From positions 1,116,001 through 1,180,000 of the forward strand of contig OZ254962.1 in the NCBI GenBank assembly GCA_965276005.1: 64,000 nt of DNA, read 5' to 3'. The notes under the pieces are model-generated. The model worked only from the letters and a program-made list of their open reading frames with translations, did not search any database and was not told the origin of the DNA. Shown piece after piece: positions 33,958-42,668 of the stretch. Source of the stretch: G965232465 sp965276005 (GTDB lineage Bacteria; Pseudomonadota; Alphaproteobacteria; JAQWUY01). A program made the position numbers and the translations under genes. Numbering within the stretch: position 1 is the stretch's first letter; each line of letters opens with the position of its first letter.

Positions 33958-35694
33958 TTGAACAATACCCGTGCAAAACAAATGTATCACAAGCCTTTGC
34001 GGAGTGCACGATGGTTTATGGATTCGACCATGCGGGCATCCGCCCATCGGGCAAGGTTAAGCCAAGTGGGCTATAACCGTGACGATTTTATGGGCAAGCC
34101 GGTTATTGCTATTATCAATACATGGAGCGATATTTCCACATGCCACACCCATTTAAGGGATCGTGCCAATGATGTAAAGCATGGTATTTTACAAGCCGGC
34201 GGGTTTCCCTTAGAACTGCCCGCTATGTCGTTGGGCGAAGTCATGGTAAAACCGACCACCATGTTATACCGCAATATGCTTGCCATGGAAACAGAAGAGC
34301 TGTTGCGATCCCATCCGATTGATGGGGCGGTGCTGATTGGCGGATGTGACAAAACAACACCCGCCCTGTTAATGGGGGCAATCAGTATGAATATTCCTGC
34401 TATTTTCCTGCCTGCTGGGGCGACTTTATCTGGGTGGTTTCGGGGTAAAAAGGTGGGAACAGGTACCCATACCCGAAAATATTGGGATGCGTTACGAGCA
34501 GGGAAAATTGACGAAAAAGATTGGCAGAACTTAGAAGCCACCATGACCCGTTCGTTTGGGACTTGTAATACTATGGGTACCGCCTCAACGATGACTTTTC
34601 TGGCGGAGGCATTGGGGATGGCATTGCCCAATTCGACGACTATACCCGCCGCTGATTCCGCCCATATGCGGTTGGCAAAAACCGTTGGCGGTCGCATTGT
34701 AAAAATGGTACATGAAGATTTAAAGCCCCGGGATATTGTTGGCAAAAAATCCTTCGAAAACGCTATTGTAACTTATATGGCGTTGGGCGGATCGACCAAT
34801 GCTATTATACATGTGCTGGCAATGGCGGGACGAGCGGGGATTGCCTTAGACTATACGCATTTTGAAAAATGGCAACATATTCCTGTCATTGCCAATGTTA
34901 TGCCCAGCGGTACATATTTAATGGAAGACCTGTTTTATGCGGGGGGCAGTGTTGCTTTGTTTTGCCGTTTGCAAAACTATTTACATTTGAACACAAAAAC
35001 AGTCAATGGCAAAACCTTCGGCGAAAATATTTGTAATGCACCCGTTTATAATAACGATGTGATTCGTCCATTGGATAAACCGATTAACAACCGTGAAGCC
35101 TTGGCAATTTTACGGGGCAATTTATGTCCCGATGGGGCGGTTATAAAACCATCCGCCGCATCCCCAGAACTGTTAAAGCACACGGGTCCTGCTTTAGTTT
35201 TTGAGAACCACGCTCAAATGAGTGCGATGATTGACGATCCGGATTTACCCGTAACACAAGACACAGTACTTATTTTAAAAAATGCAGGCCCCATAGGGGG
35301 ACCGGGGATGCCCGAATGGGGGGCGTTGCCTATTCCTAAGAAATTATTGCAACAGGGGGTACGGGATATGGTGCGAATTTCTGATGCCCGTATGAGTGGT
35401 ACCCACTTCGGCACCTGTATCCTGCATGTGGCTCCCGAAAGTGCCATTGGCGGGGCTTTGTGTGCCGTGCAAACGGGGGACACAGTATGGTTGGATGTGG
35501 AAAAACGGTCGTTGCATGTGGACATCAGTGATGCAGAATTGCAGCGTAGGCTGTCCGCATATAAGCCGACACACATGACCTATAATCGGGGCTATGGGGT
35601 GATGTACCAAAATCATGTGATGCAGGCAAACCAAGGGGCAGATTTTAGCTTTATGACAGGCACCGCCCCCATTGAAGAGCCAGAAATTTTTTAA
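33958..35694 (+). CDS. IlvD/EDD-family sugar-acid dehydratase (arabinonate/xylonate/galactonate type)
   Basis: An iron-sulfur enzyme that dehydrates an aldonate to a 2-keto-3-deoxy sugar acid. Cluster-ligand regions GGCDKTTPALLMGA and SFGTCNTMGTASTM are intact, as are ALGGSTNAIIH and the C-terminal RISDARMSGTHFGT. At 578 residues it matches pentonate/hexonate dehydratases more closely than amino-acid-pathway IlvD. The start is TTG at 33958 behind GGAGAG; an ATG eight codons in has no ribosome site. It heads an operon with an aldolase and TRAP transporter that would handle its product or substrate. Confidence 0.92.
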   Translation: MNNTRAKQMYHKPLRSARWFMDSTMRASAHRARLSQVGYNRDDFMGKPVIAIINTWSDISTCHTHLRDRANDVKHGILQAGGFPLELPAMSLGEVMVKPTTMLYRNMLAMETEELLRSHPIDGAVLIGGCDKTTPALLMGAISMNIPAIFLPAGATLSGWFRGKKVGTGTHTRKYWDALRAGKIDEKDWQNLEATMTRSFGTCNTMGTASTMTFLAEALGMALPNSTTIPAADSAHMRLAKTVGGRIVKMVHEDLKPRDIVGKKSFENAIVTYMALGGSTNAIIHVLAMAGRAGIALDYTHFEKWQHIPVIANVMPSGTYLMEDLFYAGGSVALFCRLQNYLHLNTKTVNGKTFGENICNAPVYNNDVIRPLDKPINNREALAILRGNLCPDGAVIKPSAASPELLKHTGPALVFENHAQMSAMIDDPDLPVTQDTVLILKNAGPIGGPGMPEWGALPIPKKLLQQGVRDMVRISDARMSGTHFGTCILHVAPESAIGGALCAVQTGDTVWLDVEKRSLHVDISDAELQRRLSAYKPTHMTYNRGYGVMYQNHVMQANQGADFSFMTGTAPIEEPEIF

Positions 35695-35712
35695 TAGGAA
35701 ACAAAAATATTT

Positions 35713-36504
35713 ATGGGCAAAAATATATTTAAACACACCGTTTTAAGTGGCAAGCCGTGTATTGGTGGGTGGTCGATGAGTGCATCGGAAACGGTGGTTG
35801 AAGCTATGGCAACCTTGTCCTATGACTATGTGGTGTTGGATGTGGAACACGCCCCGCTGGGCATGGAAAGTGTCGGCGGATTGTTACGGGCATTGGCCGT
35901 ACACAACATGCCCGCCGTAGTGCGGATGGTGGGACACAGCCCCACGGATATAAAACAAGTCCTCGACCGGGGGGCAATGAGCCTGCTATTCCCATTTGTA
36001 CAAACCGCCGCACAAGCCAAGCAGATTGTCACCGCATGTAAGTATCCACCGCTTGGCAATCGGGGGTTTGCGTTTATGGTGCGGGGCAGCGGCTATACCA
36101 GTAACACGGACTATGTCTCCCAATTTAATGACCAAGTATTTCTCGCCATGCAATTGGAAACACCGGAGGCTTTGGATAATGCGGCAAGTATCGCCCGGGT
36201 ACAAGGGGTCGATTCGGTATTTATTGGTCCCGGGGATTTATCCATGTCTATGGGCAGACCGGGGGATATAACCCACCCCGAAGTGCGAAGTGCCATTGAA
36301 AAATGTGTGGCAAAAATGCACACCATAGGTGTCAAGGTCGGCACCATATCGCCCCACCCCGAATATGCCAAGTGGGCATTTGATGTGGGATTTAGCTATG
36401 TATCCATATCCAATGACCTAGCATTAATTGTCAAAGGTGGACAACAAAAAATTGATACCGTACGACAAGGACTAAGCCCCCACCCTCAAGGAGATAACAG
36501 ATGA
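35713..36504 (+). CDS. HpaI/HpcH-family class II aldolase (2-keto-3-deoxy acid aldolase)
   Basis: Metal-dependent retro-aldol cleavage of 2-keto-3-deoxy sugar acids to pyruvate and an aldehyde. Visible motifs are IGGWSMSAS, YDYVVLDVEHAPLG, the RGAMSLLFPFVQ strand, the metal-binding Glu in AMQLETPEAL, FIGPGDLSMSMG and VSISNDL. The 263-residue length is normal for this family. It lies 18 bases after the dehydratase and its stop overlaps the DctQ start (ATGA), so it would cleave the product of the dehydratase. Confidence 0.9.
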   Translation: MGKNIFKHTVLSGKPCIGGWSMSASETVVEAMATLSYDYVVLDVEHAPLGMESVGGLLRALAVHNMPAVVRMVGHSPTDIKQVLDRGAMSLLFPFVQTAAQAKQIVTACKYPPLGNRGFAFMVRGSGYTSNTDYVSQFNDQVFLAMQLETPEALDNAASIARVQGVDSVFIGPGDLSMSMGRPGDITHPEVRSAIEKCVAKMHTIGVKVGTISPHPEYAKWAFDVGFSYVSISNDLALIVKGGQQKIDTVRQGLSPHPQGDNR

Positions 36505-37064
36505 ATATAGCATGTAAGATATTAGCAAGCATATTGACCCCACTGGCAGCCATAAACACAGCCGTTTTATGGGTCGGGCGACAGGTGTCTTGGGTGTTAA
36601 TTGGCGGTATGGTGGTGGTCATTGGCATACAAGTATTTTATCGCTATGTGTTAAACAATGCATTGCCTTGGCCCGAAGAATCCGCCCGGGTGATGATGAT
36701 CTGGATGATGGCATTAACCGCCCCATCTGCATACAGGTACGGCGGGTTTGTGTCGATTACCATGCTGTTGGATGCACTGCCCCCTACCATCGGGCGGGTT
36801 ATCCACCTTGTTTTAATCGTTATGGCGGGGATTGTGCTGGGGTATTTACTACATTTTGCCATCAAGCACTACAACAGCGGTTTTATTTTCAGATCCAGCA
36901 CGCTAAAAATACCCCTAGCCTACATATATGTATCGATGTCCGTATGCTTTGGTGCCATGCTCAGCGTTAATCTAGAAATGGGTATACGGGCATTGGGACA
37001 ATTGTTCAAAGGCGGGGACACATTTAATCCGCCAACGCAGACACTCGAAGTACAGGGGGATTAA
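36501..37064 (+). CDS. dctQ: TRAP transporter small permease (DctQ)
   Basis: The four-helix small membrane subunit of a TRAP importer, 187 residues. Typical features are the first helix (WVLIGGMVVVIGIQVFYRYV) and the WPEESARVMMIWMM motif near residue 55, followed by RYGGFVSI and two more helices. It sits four bases ahead of DctM. Confidence 0.92.
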   Translation: MNIACKILASILTPLAAINTAVLWVGRQVSWVLIGGMVVVIGIQVFYRYVLNNALPWPEESARVMMIWMMALTAPSAYRYGGFVSITMLLDALPPTIGRVIHLVLIVMAGIVLGYLLHFAIKHYNSGFIFRSSTLKIPLAYIYVSMSVCFGAMLSVNLEMGIRALGQLFKGGDTFNPPTQTLEVQGD

Positions 37065-37068
37065 GGGC

Positions 37069-38358
37069 ATGTTGACACTTTTTATACCTATTTTCTTGCT
37101 GTTATTGTTAATCGGTGCCCCTGTATTTTTTGCCATGTTGGCGGCTCCCGGTATGGTATTGCTGGGCAATGGTATGGACAGGGACATTGCCCTGATGTAC
37201 CGCAATATCTATAATGGTGTGGATTCGTTTCCCTTGATGGCAATCCCGTTCTTTATGCTGGCGGGTGAACTGATGAACCGTGGCGGCATTACCACCCGCT
37301 TGGTGGATTTTGCCCAAACCTTAATCGGACATGTAAAAGGCGGGCTTGCACAGGTGAATATTTTATCATCGATGTTGTTTGCGGGGCTGTCGGGATCGGC
37401 GGTAGCGGATACTTCCGCATTGGGGTCTATGCTTATCCCTGCGATGAAAAAGAATGGCTATAGCGGTACATTTTCCGCCGCTGTAACCGCTGCATCTTCG
37501 GTGATTGGACCGATTATCCCCCCCTCTGGGATTATGATTATTTATGCGTATGTGATGGAGGTTTCCGTTGCGGCGTTATTTGCCGGCGGTATCGTTCCCG
37601 GTATCTTGGTAGGTGTGGGCTTGATGGCTGTTGTGGGATATTTGGCAAATCGTAAGGATTTCCCCCCGTCCCGAACAAAGGCGACATGGCGGGAACGCAA
37701 ACACGCATTAGGCAAAGCAATATTACCTTTATTAACCCCTGTTATTATCTTGGGCGGTATCTTGGGGGGCGTATTTACCCCTACGGAAGCCTCAGCCGTT
37801 GCCTGTATATATGCGTTGGTTGTGGGACTATTTGTGTTAAAAACTTTAACTGTAAAATCCCTGCCAAAAATCTTTACCAAGGCGGCAATGTCCGCATCGG
37901 TTGTATTGTTGTTGGTTGGGGCGGCAATGGCGTTTAAAACTGTGGTCAGCCTGTCCCATGTGGCAGAACAACTGGCACATTGGATTTTGACGCTGACAAG
38001 TGACCCACTGATATTGTTGTTATTGATTAACCTGTTGTTATTTGTGGTGGGTATGTTTTTGGATGCAGGACCCGCCATTATTATCTTGGGTCCCATCTTG
38101 GGTCCCATCTTTGTCAACATGGGTGTGGATCCAGTACACTTTGCCATGATTATGAGCGTTAATTTAACCGTAGGATTGGCAACACCGCCAATGGGATTGG
38201 TGCTGTTCGTTGCCTCCAGCGTTTCGGGCGAACGGGTAGAGGCTATTGCCAAAGCTATTTTACCATTCTTAGCCGTTGAAGTATTGGTCATCTTTATGAT
38301 TACTTATATTCCCGCTATTTCACTGACAGTCCCCAGATTGTTGGGATTTGTACAGTAA
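37069..38358 (+). CDS. dctM: TRAP transporter large permease (DctM)
   Basis: The 12-helix ion-coupled translocating subunit of a TRAP importer, 429 residues, full length. Conserved blocks include FPLMAIPFFMLAGELMNRGG, GLAQVNILSSMLFAGLSGSA, GPIIPPSGIMIIY and FTPTEASAVA, ending in the TPPMGLVLFVASSVSGE block. It pairs with the DctQ before it and the DctP after it. The neighbouring dehydratase and aldolase point to a sugar acid as substrate. Confidence 0.95.
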   Translation: MLTLFIPIFLLLLLIGAPVFFAMLAAPGMVLLGNGMDRDIALMYRNIYNGVDSFPLMAIPFFMLAGELMNRGGITTRLVDFAQTLIGHVKGGLAQVNILSSMLFAGLSGSAVADTSALGSMLIPAMKKNGYSGTFSAAVTAASSVIGPIIPPSGIMIIYAYVMEVSVAALFAGGIVPGILVGVGLMAVVGYLANRKDFPPSRTKATWRERKHALGKAILPLLTPVIILGGILGGVFTPTEASAVACIYALVVGLFVLKTLTVKSLPKIFTKAAMSASVVLLLVGAAMAFKTVVSLSHVAEQLAHWILTLTSDPLILLLLINLLLFVVGMFLDAGPAIIILGPILGPIFVNMGVDPVHFAMIMSVNLTVGLATPPMGLVLFVASSVSGERVEAIAKAILPFLAVEVLVIFMITYIPAISLTVPRLLGFVQ

Positions 38359-38380
38359 CAATAGCAAATACACCTTTGGT

Positions 38381-38410
38381 GTTGTCGGGGTGGACTATAA
38401 AAACGACAAC
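38381..38410 (+). other. Intergenic hairpin between dctM and dctP
   Basis: GTTGTCG (38381-38387) pairs with CGACAAC (38404-38410), preceded by a smaller ACACC/GGTGT stem at 38370. No T run follows, so this is more likely a processing or stability element, often seen next to highly expressed binding-protein genes. Confidence 0.45.
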
Positions 38411-38442
38411 AATTACATAATATTTTTAGGAGAAACTGAAAA

Positions 38443-39501
38443 ATGTTAAAAAACTTTAAAAAGTACCTAGGGGCGTTTATGGCGTTATCTATGATGGGAT
38501 CGGTGGCAAGTGCGGCACAGTACACCTTGCGGGCAACGGCAAATTCCAATGTAAACGATGAAGATTACGATGGTTTGGTGGTGTTTAAAGACTTTGTCGA
38601 ATCCCGTTCAAACGGTGCCATTAAGGTCGACCTGTTCATTGGTACCCAGCTGTGTTCCAAAGGGGCAGAATGCCTGCAAGGTGTCGCTGACGGCACCATT
38701 GATATTTACATTTCCACCAGTGGCGGTGCCGCCGGGGCATTCCCTTATGTACAGGTATTGGATCTACCCTACCTGTTGCGCGATGATCGCATTGCAGAAG
38801 AAGTGTTACAAGGGGACTTTGTCCGCACTATGCGGCACATGGCGTTACAGGATTCTGGCGATAGAATTCGTTTGATGACCATTGGTAACACGGGCGGCTG
38901 GCGTAACTTTGCCAACACCAAGCGGGTAGTAAAGACTCCGGCGGATTTGAGAGGTTTAAAAATCCGTACGGTTGTTGCCGACCTACCACAAGAATTGGTG
39001 CGGGCACTAGGGGCAAGCCCTACGCCTATTCCATGGGGGGAATTGTTTACTTCGTTCCAAACGGGCGTTGTCGAAGGCTCTAAGAATGGTATTACCGATA
39101 TTATGGGCATGAAATTCCCCGATGCAGGATTGCAGTATGTAACCTTAGACGGACACGCATACATGGGGGCTTTGTGGTGGATGAACAACGATATGTTCCA
39201 ATCCATGCCCAATGACTTGAAAAAGGTGGTGGTGGACGGATTTAGTGCCTTGCAACAGGCAACATTCGCATCACCAAAACGCAAATCTATTCAAGCATAC
39301 CAAGACTTCGTAAAGGGCGGTGGTACCCTGTATGTCCCTACGCCAGAGCAAAAAGCAGCGTTTAAAGCCCAAGCGGCACCCGTATACGATTGGTTTAAAG
39401 ACAATGTCCGCAATGGTTCAGAAATCTTCGAAGCCCTAAGTACTGCTGCACAACAAGCAGAAGCAAAAATTGCCGATGCATATGCTAAAGATTTAAAATA
39501 A
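38443..39501 (+). CDS. dctP: TRAP transporter periplasmic binding protein (DctP)
   Basis: Periplasmic solute receptor of the TRAP system, 352 residues. A signal peptide runs to about residue 24 (MMGSVASAAQ). The DctP family pattern is clear: FVESRSNGAIKVDLFIGTQL, a polar substrate region, then the conserved arginine in DLRGLKIRTV and the GVVEGSKNGITDI block, with TLDGHAYMGALWWMNND following. AGGAG precedes the ATG. The separate hairpin upstream probably allows higher expression than the permeases. Confidence 0.93.
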   Translation: MLKNFKKYLGAFMALSMMGSVASAAQYTLRATANSNVNDEDYDGLVVFKDFVESRSNGAIKVDLFIGTQLCSKGAECLQGVADGTIDIYISTSGGAAGAFPYVQVLDLPYLLRDDRIAEEVLQGDFVRTMRHMALQDSGDRIRLMTIGNTGGWRNFANTKRVVKTPADLRGLKIRTVVADLPQELVRALGASPTPIPWGELFTSFQTGVVEGSKNGITDIMGMKFPDAGLQYVTLDGHAYMGALWWMNNDMFQSMPNDLKKVVVDGFSALQQATFASPKRKSIQAYQDFVKGGGTLYVPTPEQKAAFKAQAAPVYDWFKDNVRNGSEIFEALSTAAQQAEAKIADAYAKDLK

Positions 39502-39560
39502 TTTTTTGTTGTGGGGGGTATATGCCCCCCTAACATGCAGCCACCAGACATTTTTACGAC

Positions 39561-40652
39561 ATGACACACACGGTAAAATTGGGCATTATTGGATCGGGTA
39601 TGATCGCCCATGAACACATTCGTAATATCCATCATATCGACGGGGCAATGGTTACGGCGGTTGCTGATCCCAACCCAGACATGCGTACCAGTGCCAAAAA
39701 CTTGGCGGGCAAAAATTGTCAGGCGTATGAAAACCATATGGATATGTTGCAACGGGCGGACATAAACGCCTTGCTCATATCGACACCAAATTATACACAT
39801 ATCGATATTTTAAAAGATACCTTAAACACCGAGTATGCGATTCTTATTGAAAAACCCATGTGTACGACTGTGGCGGACTGTGATTTTGTGGTCGATGCCT
39901 GTGAAAATCGCACCGCCCCCGTGTGGGTGGCAATGGAATATCGATATATGCCGCCAGTGGCAGAGTTGATAAAATATGTGCATAGCCAACAAATTGGTGT
40001 CTTGAAAACCTTAAATATCACCGAACACCGCTTTCCATTTTTGGATAAAGTAGGCAATTGGAACCGGTTTAACGATAAAACCGGCGGCACTTTGGTGGAA
40101 AAATGCTGTCATTTCTTCGACCTGATGCGGGTCATCACCCAATCCGACCCCATCCGCATATATGCGTCTGGGGGGCAGGGTGTAAACCACTTGCACGAAG
40201 TGTACGACGGCCGCAAAGCAGATATTATCGACAATGCGTTTGCCATTGTGGATTTTGCCAACGGCGTACGGGGTGTATTGGAGCTGTGCATGTTTGCAGA
40301 GGGGTCGTATTTCCAACAACACATCAGCTGCATCGGCGATCGAGGCAAAATCGAAGCCTTCGTTCCGGGGTGTGCAAGGTTTTGGGCGGACGGCAAACAA
40401 CGACACGCCGAAATCGTCCATTCCCCCCGTCACCCGCAAAACCCTGTCCGAAAAATCATAGAAGTAGACGCACACATCTTAGAGGCGGGGGAACATCACG
40501 GGGCGACCTTTTTCCAAATGCAAAAGTTTTGTGAAGTCGTAAAAAACCCTGCATTAACAGTCGAGGTTAGCCCCTATGACGGGGCAATGGCGGTGAAAAT
40601 AGGGGCGGCGGCGGAACACTCCATTCGCACAGGCACACCCGTAACTTTATAA
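39561..40652 (+). CDS. Gfo/Idh/MocA-family oxidoreductase
   Basis: An NAD(P)-dependent sugar or cyclitol oxidoreductase of 363 residues. The Rossmann loop is GIIGSGMIAHEHI (about residues 8-20), the EKPMC motif carries the conserved Lys-Pro, and the C-terminal domain includes GGTLVEKCCHFFDLMR with the active-site Lys/His-like positions. It follows dctP after a G/C hairpin (39513-39530), which could partly terminate. It would oxidise the imported sugar derivative; the substrate is unknown. Confidence 0.88.
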   Translation: MTHTVKLGIIGSGMIAHEHIRNIHHIDGAMVTAVADPNPDMRTSAKNLAGKNCQAYENHMDMLQRADINALLISTPNYTHIDILKDTLNTEYAILIEKPMCTTVADCDFVVDACENRTAPVWVAMEYRYMPPVAELIKYVHSQQIGVLKTLNITEHRFPFLDKVGNWNRFNDKTGGTLVEKCCHFFDLMRVITQSDPIRIYASGGQGVNHLHEVYDGRKADIIDNAFAIVDFANGVRGVLELCMFAEGSYFQQHISCIGDRGKIEAFVPGCARFWADGKQRHAEIVHSPRHPQNPVRKIIEVDAHILEAGEHHGATFFQMQKFCEVVKNPALTVEVSPYDGAMAVKIGAAAEHSIRTGTPVTL

Positions 40653-41066
40653 GGCATTACACCGTGACCATACCTGTGTTTATACTGCTGCAATTGTTGG
40701 TAACAATGGGGGCATTTATCCGCCTGCGATGGGGAGATATGCGTTTTATATGGGTTGCCATAAAGATACAGTATTTTCACATATAACTAGATAGTTAATA
40801 GCTACAGTATACCCTTATACGCATAGCCAATGCACGACATAAATAGGTATTTAAATACCCAAATAATACCATAATACCAATGGGTTATATTGTTTTGTAA
40901 AAAACCATTCACCACAAAAACGCTTACATTGTGTTATTTGTTTACAATTTTAAAAAAGTTGTTTTTTTCTTGACAGTCACATTGTCAATATGTATCATGC
41001 ACACTCTAGCCATGCAAAAAATGTATAGCTTAGGCAATGTTTGATTAAGATATGAAGGGAAAATAC
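40653..41066. other. Gene-free region ahead of the sugar ABC operon
   Basis: AT-rich and without a convincing coding frame. It contains the promoter/operator at 40970-40998 and, near 40790-40870, clustered short ATA/TAC-rich repeats without clear structure. Confidence 0.45.
40970..40998 (+). promoter_or_regulatory. Promoter with inverted repeat over the -35 box, sugar ABC operon
   Basis: TTGACA (40970-40975) and TATCAT (40993-40998) are 17 bases apart. The -35 box is also the left arm of a perfect inverted repeat TTGACA-N7-TGTCAA (40970-40988), so a repressor bound there would block RNA polymerase. The transcript would start about 60 bases upstream of the binding-protein gene. Confidence 0.65.
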
Positions 41067-42314
41067 ATGACTAAAATCACACACATTTTAATATCTGGTG
41101 TTATGGCACTAGGTGCGACTGTTGCGGCAGCGGCACCGTCCGTAGAAGTATTACACTGGTGGACTTCTGGTGGCGAAGCGGCGGCGATTGCCGATATGAA
41201 AGACCGCCTAGAAGCAAGAGGGGTTGGGTGGCAAGATATGCCCGTTGCCGGCGGGTCTGGTACCAACGCAAAGCAAGCCCTAAAAACCCGGGTAATGTCC
41301 GGTAACCCACCAAGTGCCGTACTTATGAAAGGTGCAGAAATCCAAGAATGGGACGAAGAAGATGTATTCGGTGAAGCCATCGATGCAACCGCAAGGGCAG
41401 AACGATGGGACGACATTCTCCCCCCATCCATCGCCAAAGGTCTAAAATGCGATGGGGTGTATTGTGCGGCACCTGTAAACATCCACCGTGTAGACTGGAT
41501 CTGGTCTAACCCGGCGGTACTTGCCAAGGTGGGCGTAACTTCCGCCCCCCGCAACTGGGACGAATTTAACGCCACAGCGGACAAATTAAAAGCCGCCGGC
41601 ATAACCGCACTGGCACACGGCGGGCAAGCATGGCAAGACGCAACCGTATTCGAAGTGATTGCCATCACCTTAGGCGGACCCGGTTTCTATCACAACGCCT
41701 TTGTCAAATTGGACAACAGAGCCATTCAATCCGAAACCATGGTAAAAGTATTCGAACAATTCCGTAAATTACGGGGCTATGTGGATCGATCTTTCCAAGG
41801 ACGGGATTGGAACTTGGCGACTTCGATGGTTATCAATGGCGAGGCAGGATTCCAAATCATGGGCGATTGGGCAAAAGGCGAATTCACCGTTGCCGGCAAA
41901 CGACCGGGTATCGATTACAACTGCTCTGCGTTTGGTAAGGGATACATATCGAATGCGGATAGCTTTGCGTTCTTTAAGCCAAACAATTACGAAGCCGCAC
42001 AAGCACAAGAAGCTATGGCATCGGTTATCATGAGCAAAGGTTTCCAAGAGTCGTTTAACTTGAAAAAAGGATCGATTCCTGCCCGCACAGACATGGATTT
42101 ATCTAGATTCGACAGCTGTGCGAAAAAATCACATGCCGACCTTTTGAAAGCCTCCAAAAATGGCGGATTGCAACCTTCGATCATCCACGGTATGGCACAA
42201 CCGGGGTCTATCTCTGGGGCAGTTACCGATGTTGTAACCAACTTCTTTAACTCTGACCAAGATGCAGAGGATGCCGTAAGAGCGTTAGTAGCGGCAATCG
42301 ACGCAGAACGCTAA
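41067..42314 (+). CDS. ABC sugar transporter periplasmic binding protein (GtsA/UgpB-like)
   Basis: Family 1 extracellular solute-binding protein, 415 residues, most like the glucose/mannose-type receptors of GtsABC transporters. A signal peptide ends near AAAAP. Motifs include VEVLHWWTSGGEA, the GTNAKQALKTRVMSGNPPS region and the long helical C-terminal lobe. I chose the ATG at 41067 because AAGGGA lies six bases upstream; an ATG five codons earlier has no ribosome site. A strong terminator follows, so the receptor is made in excess over the permeases. Confidence 0.92.
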   Translation: MTKITHILISGVMALGATVAAAAPSVEVLHWWTSGGEAAAIADMKDRLEARGVGWQDMPVAGGSGTNAKQALKTRVMSGNPPSAVLMKGAEIQEWDEEDVFGEAIDATARAERWDDILPPSIAKGLKCDGVYCAAPVNIHRVDWIWSNPAVLAKVGVTSAPRNWDEFNATADKLKAAGITALAHGGQAWQDATVFEVIAITLGGPGFYHNAFVKLDNRAIQSETMVKVFEQFRKLRGYVDRSFQGRDWNLATSMVINGEAGFQIMGDWAKGEFTVAGKRPGIDYNCSAFGKGYISNADSFAFFKPNNYEAAQAQEAMASVIMSKGFQESFNLKKGSIPARTDMDLSRFDSCAKKSHADLLKASKNGGLQPSIIHGMAQPGSISGAVTDVVTNFFNSDQDAEDAVRALVAAIDAER

Positions 42315-42330
42315 TACAGCCACAAAAAAC

Positions 42331-42364
42331 GCAAGGGGGGATACCATTTTCCCCTTGCTTTTTT
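42331..42364 (+). terminator. Intrinsic terminator/attenuator after the binding-protein gene
   Basis: GCAAGGGGGGATACCATTTT then CCCCTTGC forms a strong G/C stem followed by TTTTTT. It lies between the receptor and the permease genes, so read-through probably sets the ratio. Confidence 0.8.
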
Positions 42365-42519
42365 GTCGTACACGCATAAAATGGGTGTACCTTTGAGGTG
42401 GATATACTCTCGAGGCAGGTATCTTGGGGCTGTGTCTAGGGAGCTGTATCTGGACAGATAAAGTCTAGGTGCCTAAATAAGAGTAAGACACAGATGTGCA
42501 AATGAGAGCGAAACACACA

Positions 42520-42585
42520 ATGAATGATATATCTGGGCGATTACAACGCAACACACCCGAAATACATAGGGGAGACACGCAATGA
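42520..42585 (+). CDS. Leader mini-ORF 1, resembling the start of the downstream permease
   Basis: A 21-residue frame beginning MNDISGRLQRNTPEIHRG. The order (polar start)-LQRN-x-P matches the permease N-terminus MGSVCDWLQRNIPKI. Its TGA stop overlaps the ATG of the second mini-ORF (ATGA at 42582). Whether it is translated is unknown; it may be a decayed 5'-end duplication. Confidence 0.4.
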   Translation: MNDISGRLQRNTPEIHRGDTQ

Positions 42586-42668
42586 TTGGTAAATTTGAGC
42601 GGTGGCAACGCAACGCACCTACAAAAAATAACAGAAACACGCAATTATGGGAGACTGGTAATGGGTAG
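42582..42668 (+). CDS. Leader mini-ORF 2, resembling the start of the downstream permease
   Basis: A 28-residue frame beginning MIGKFERWQRNAPTKNN, again with (W/L)QRNxP. GGGGAGA lies upstream of its ATG. Its stop (42666-42668) lies just past the permease ATG (42661), and the permease ribosome site is inside it. This layout could couple translation of the permease to that of the leader. Confidence 0.45.
   Translation: MIGKFERWQRNAPTKNNRNTQLWETGNG

Noticed and set aside
39513..39530. Strong terminator between dctP and the oxidoreductase gene
   Set aside because: A GGGGGG/CCCCCC hairpin exists but no T run follows on the plus strand, so it is mentioned only as a possible partial attenuator.
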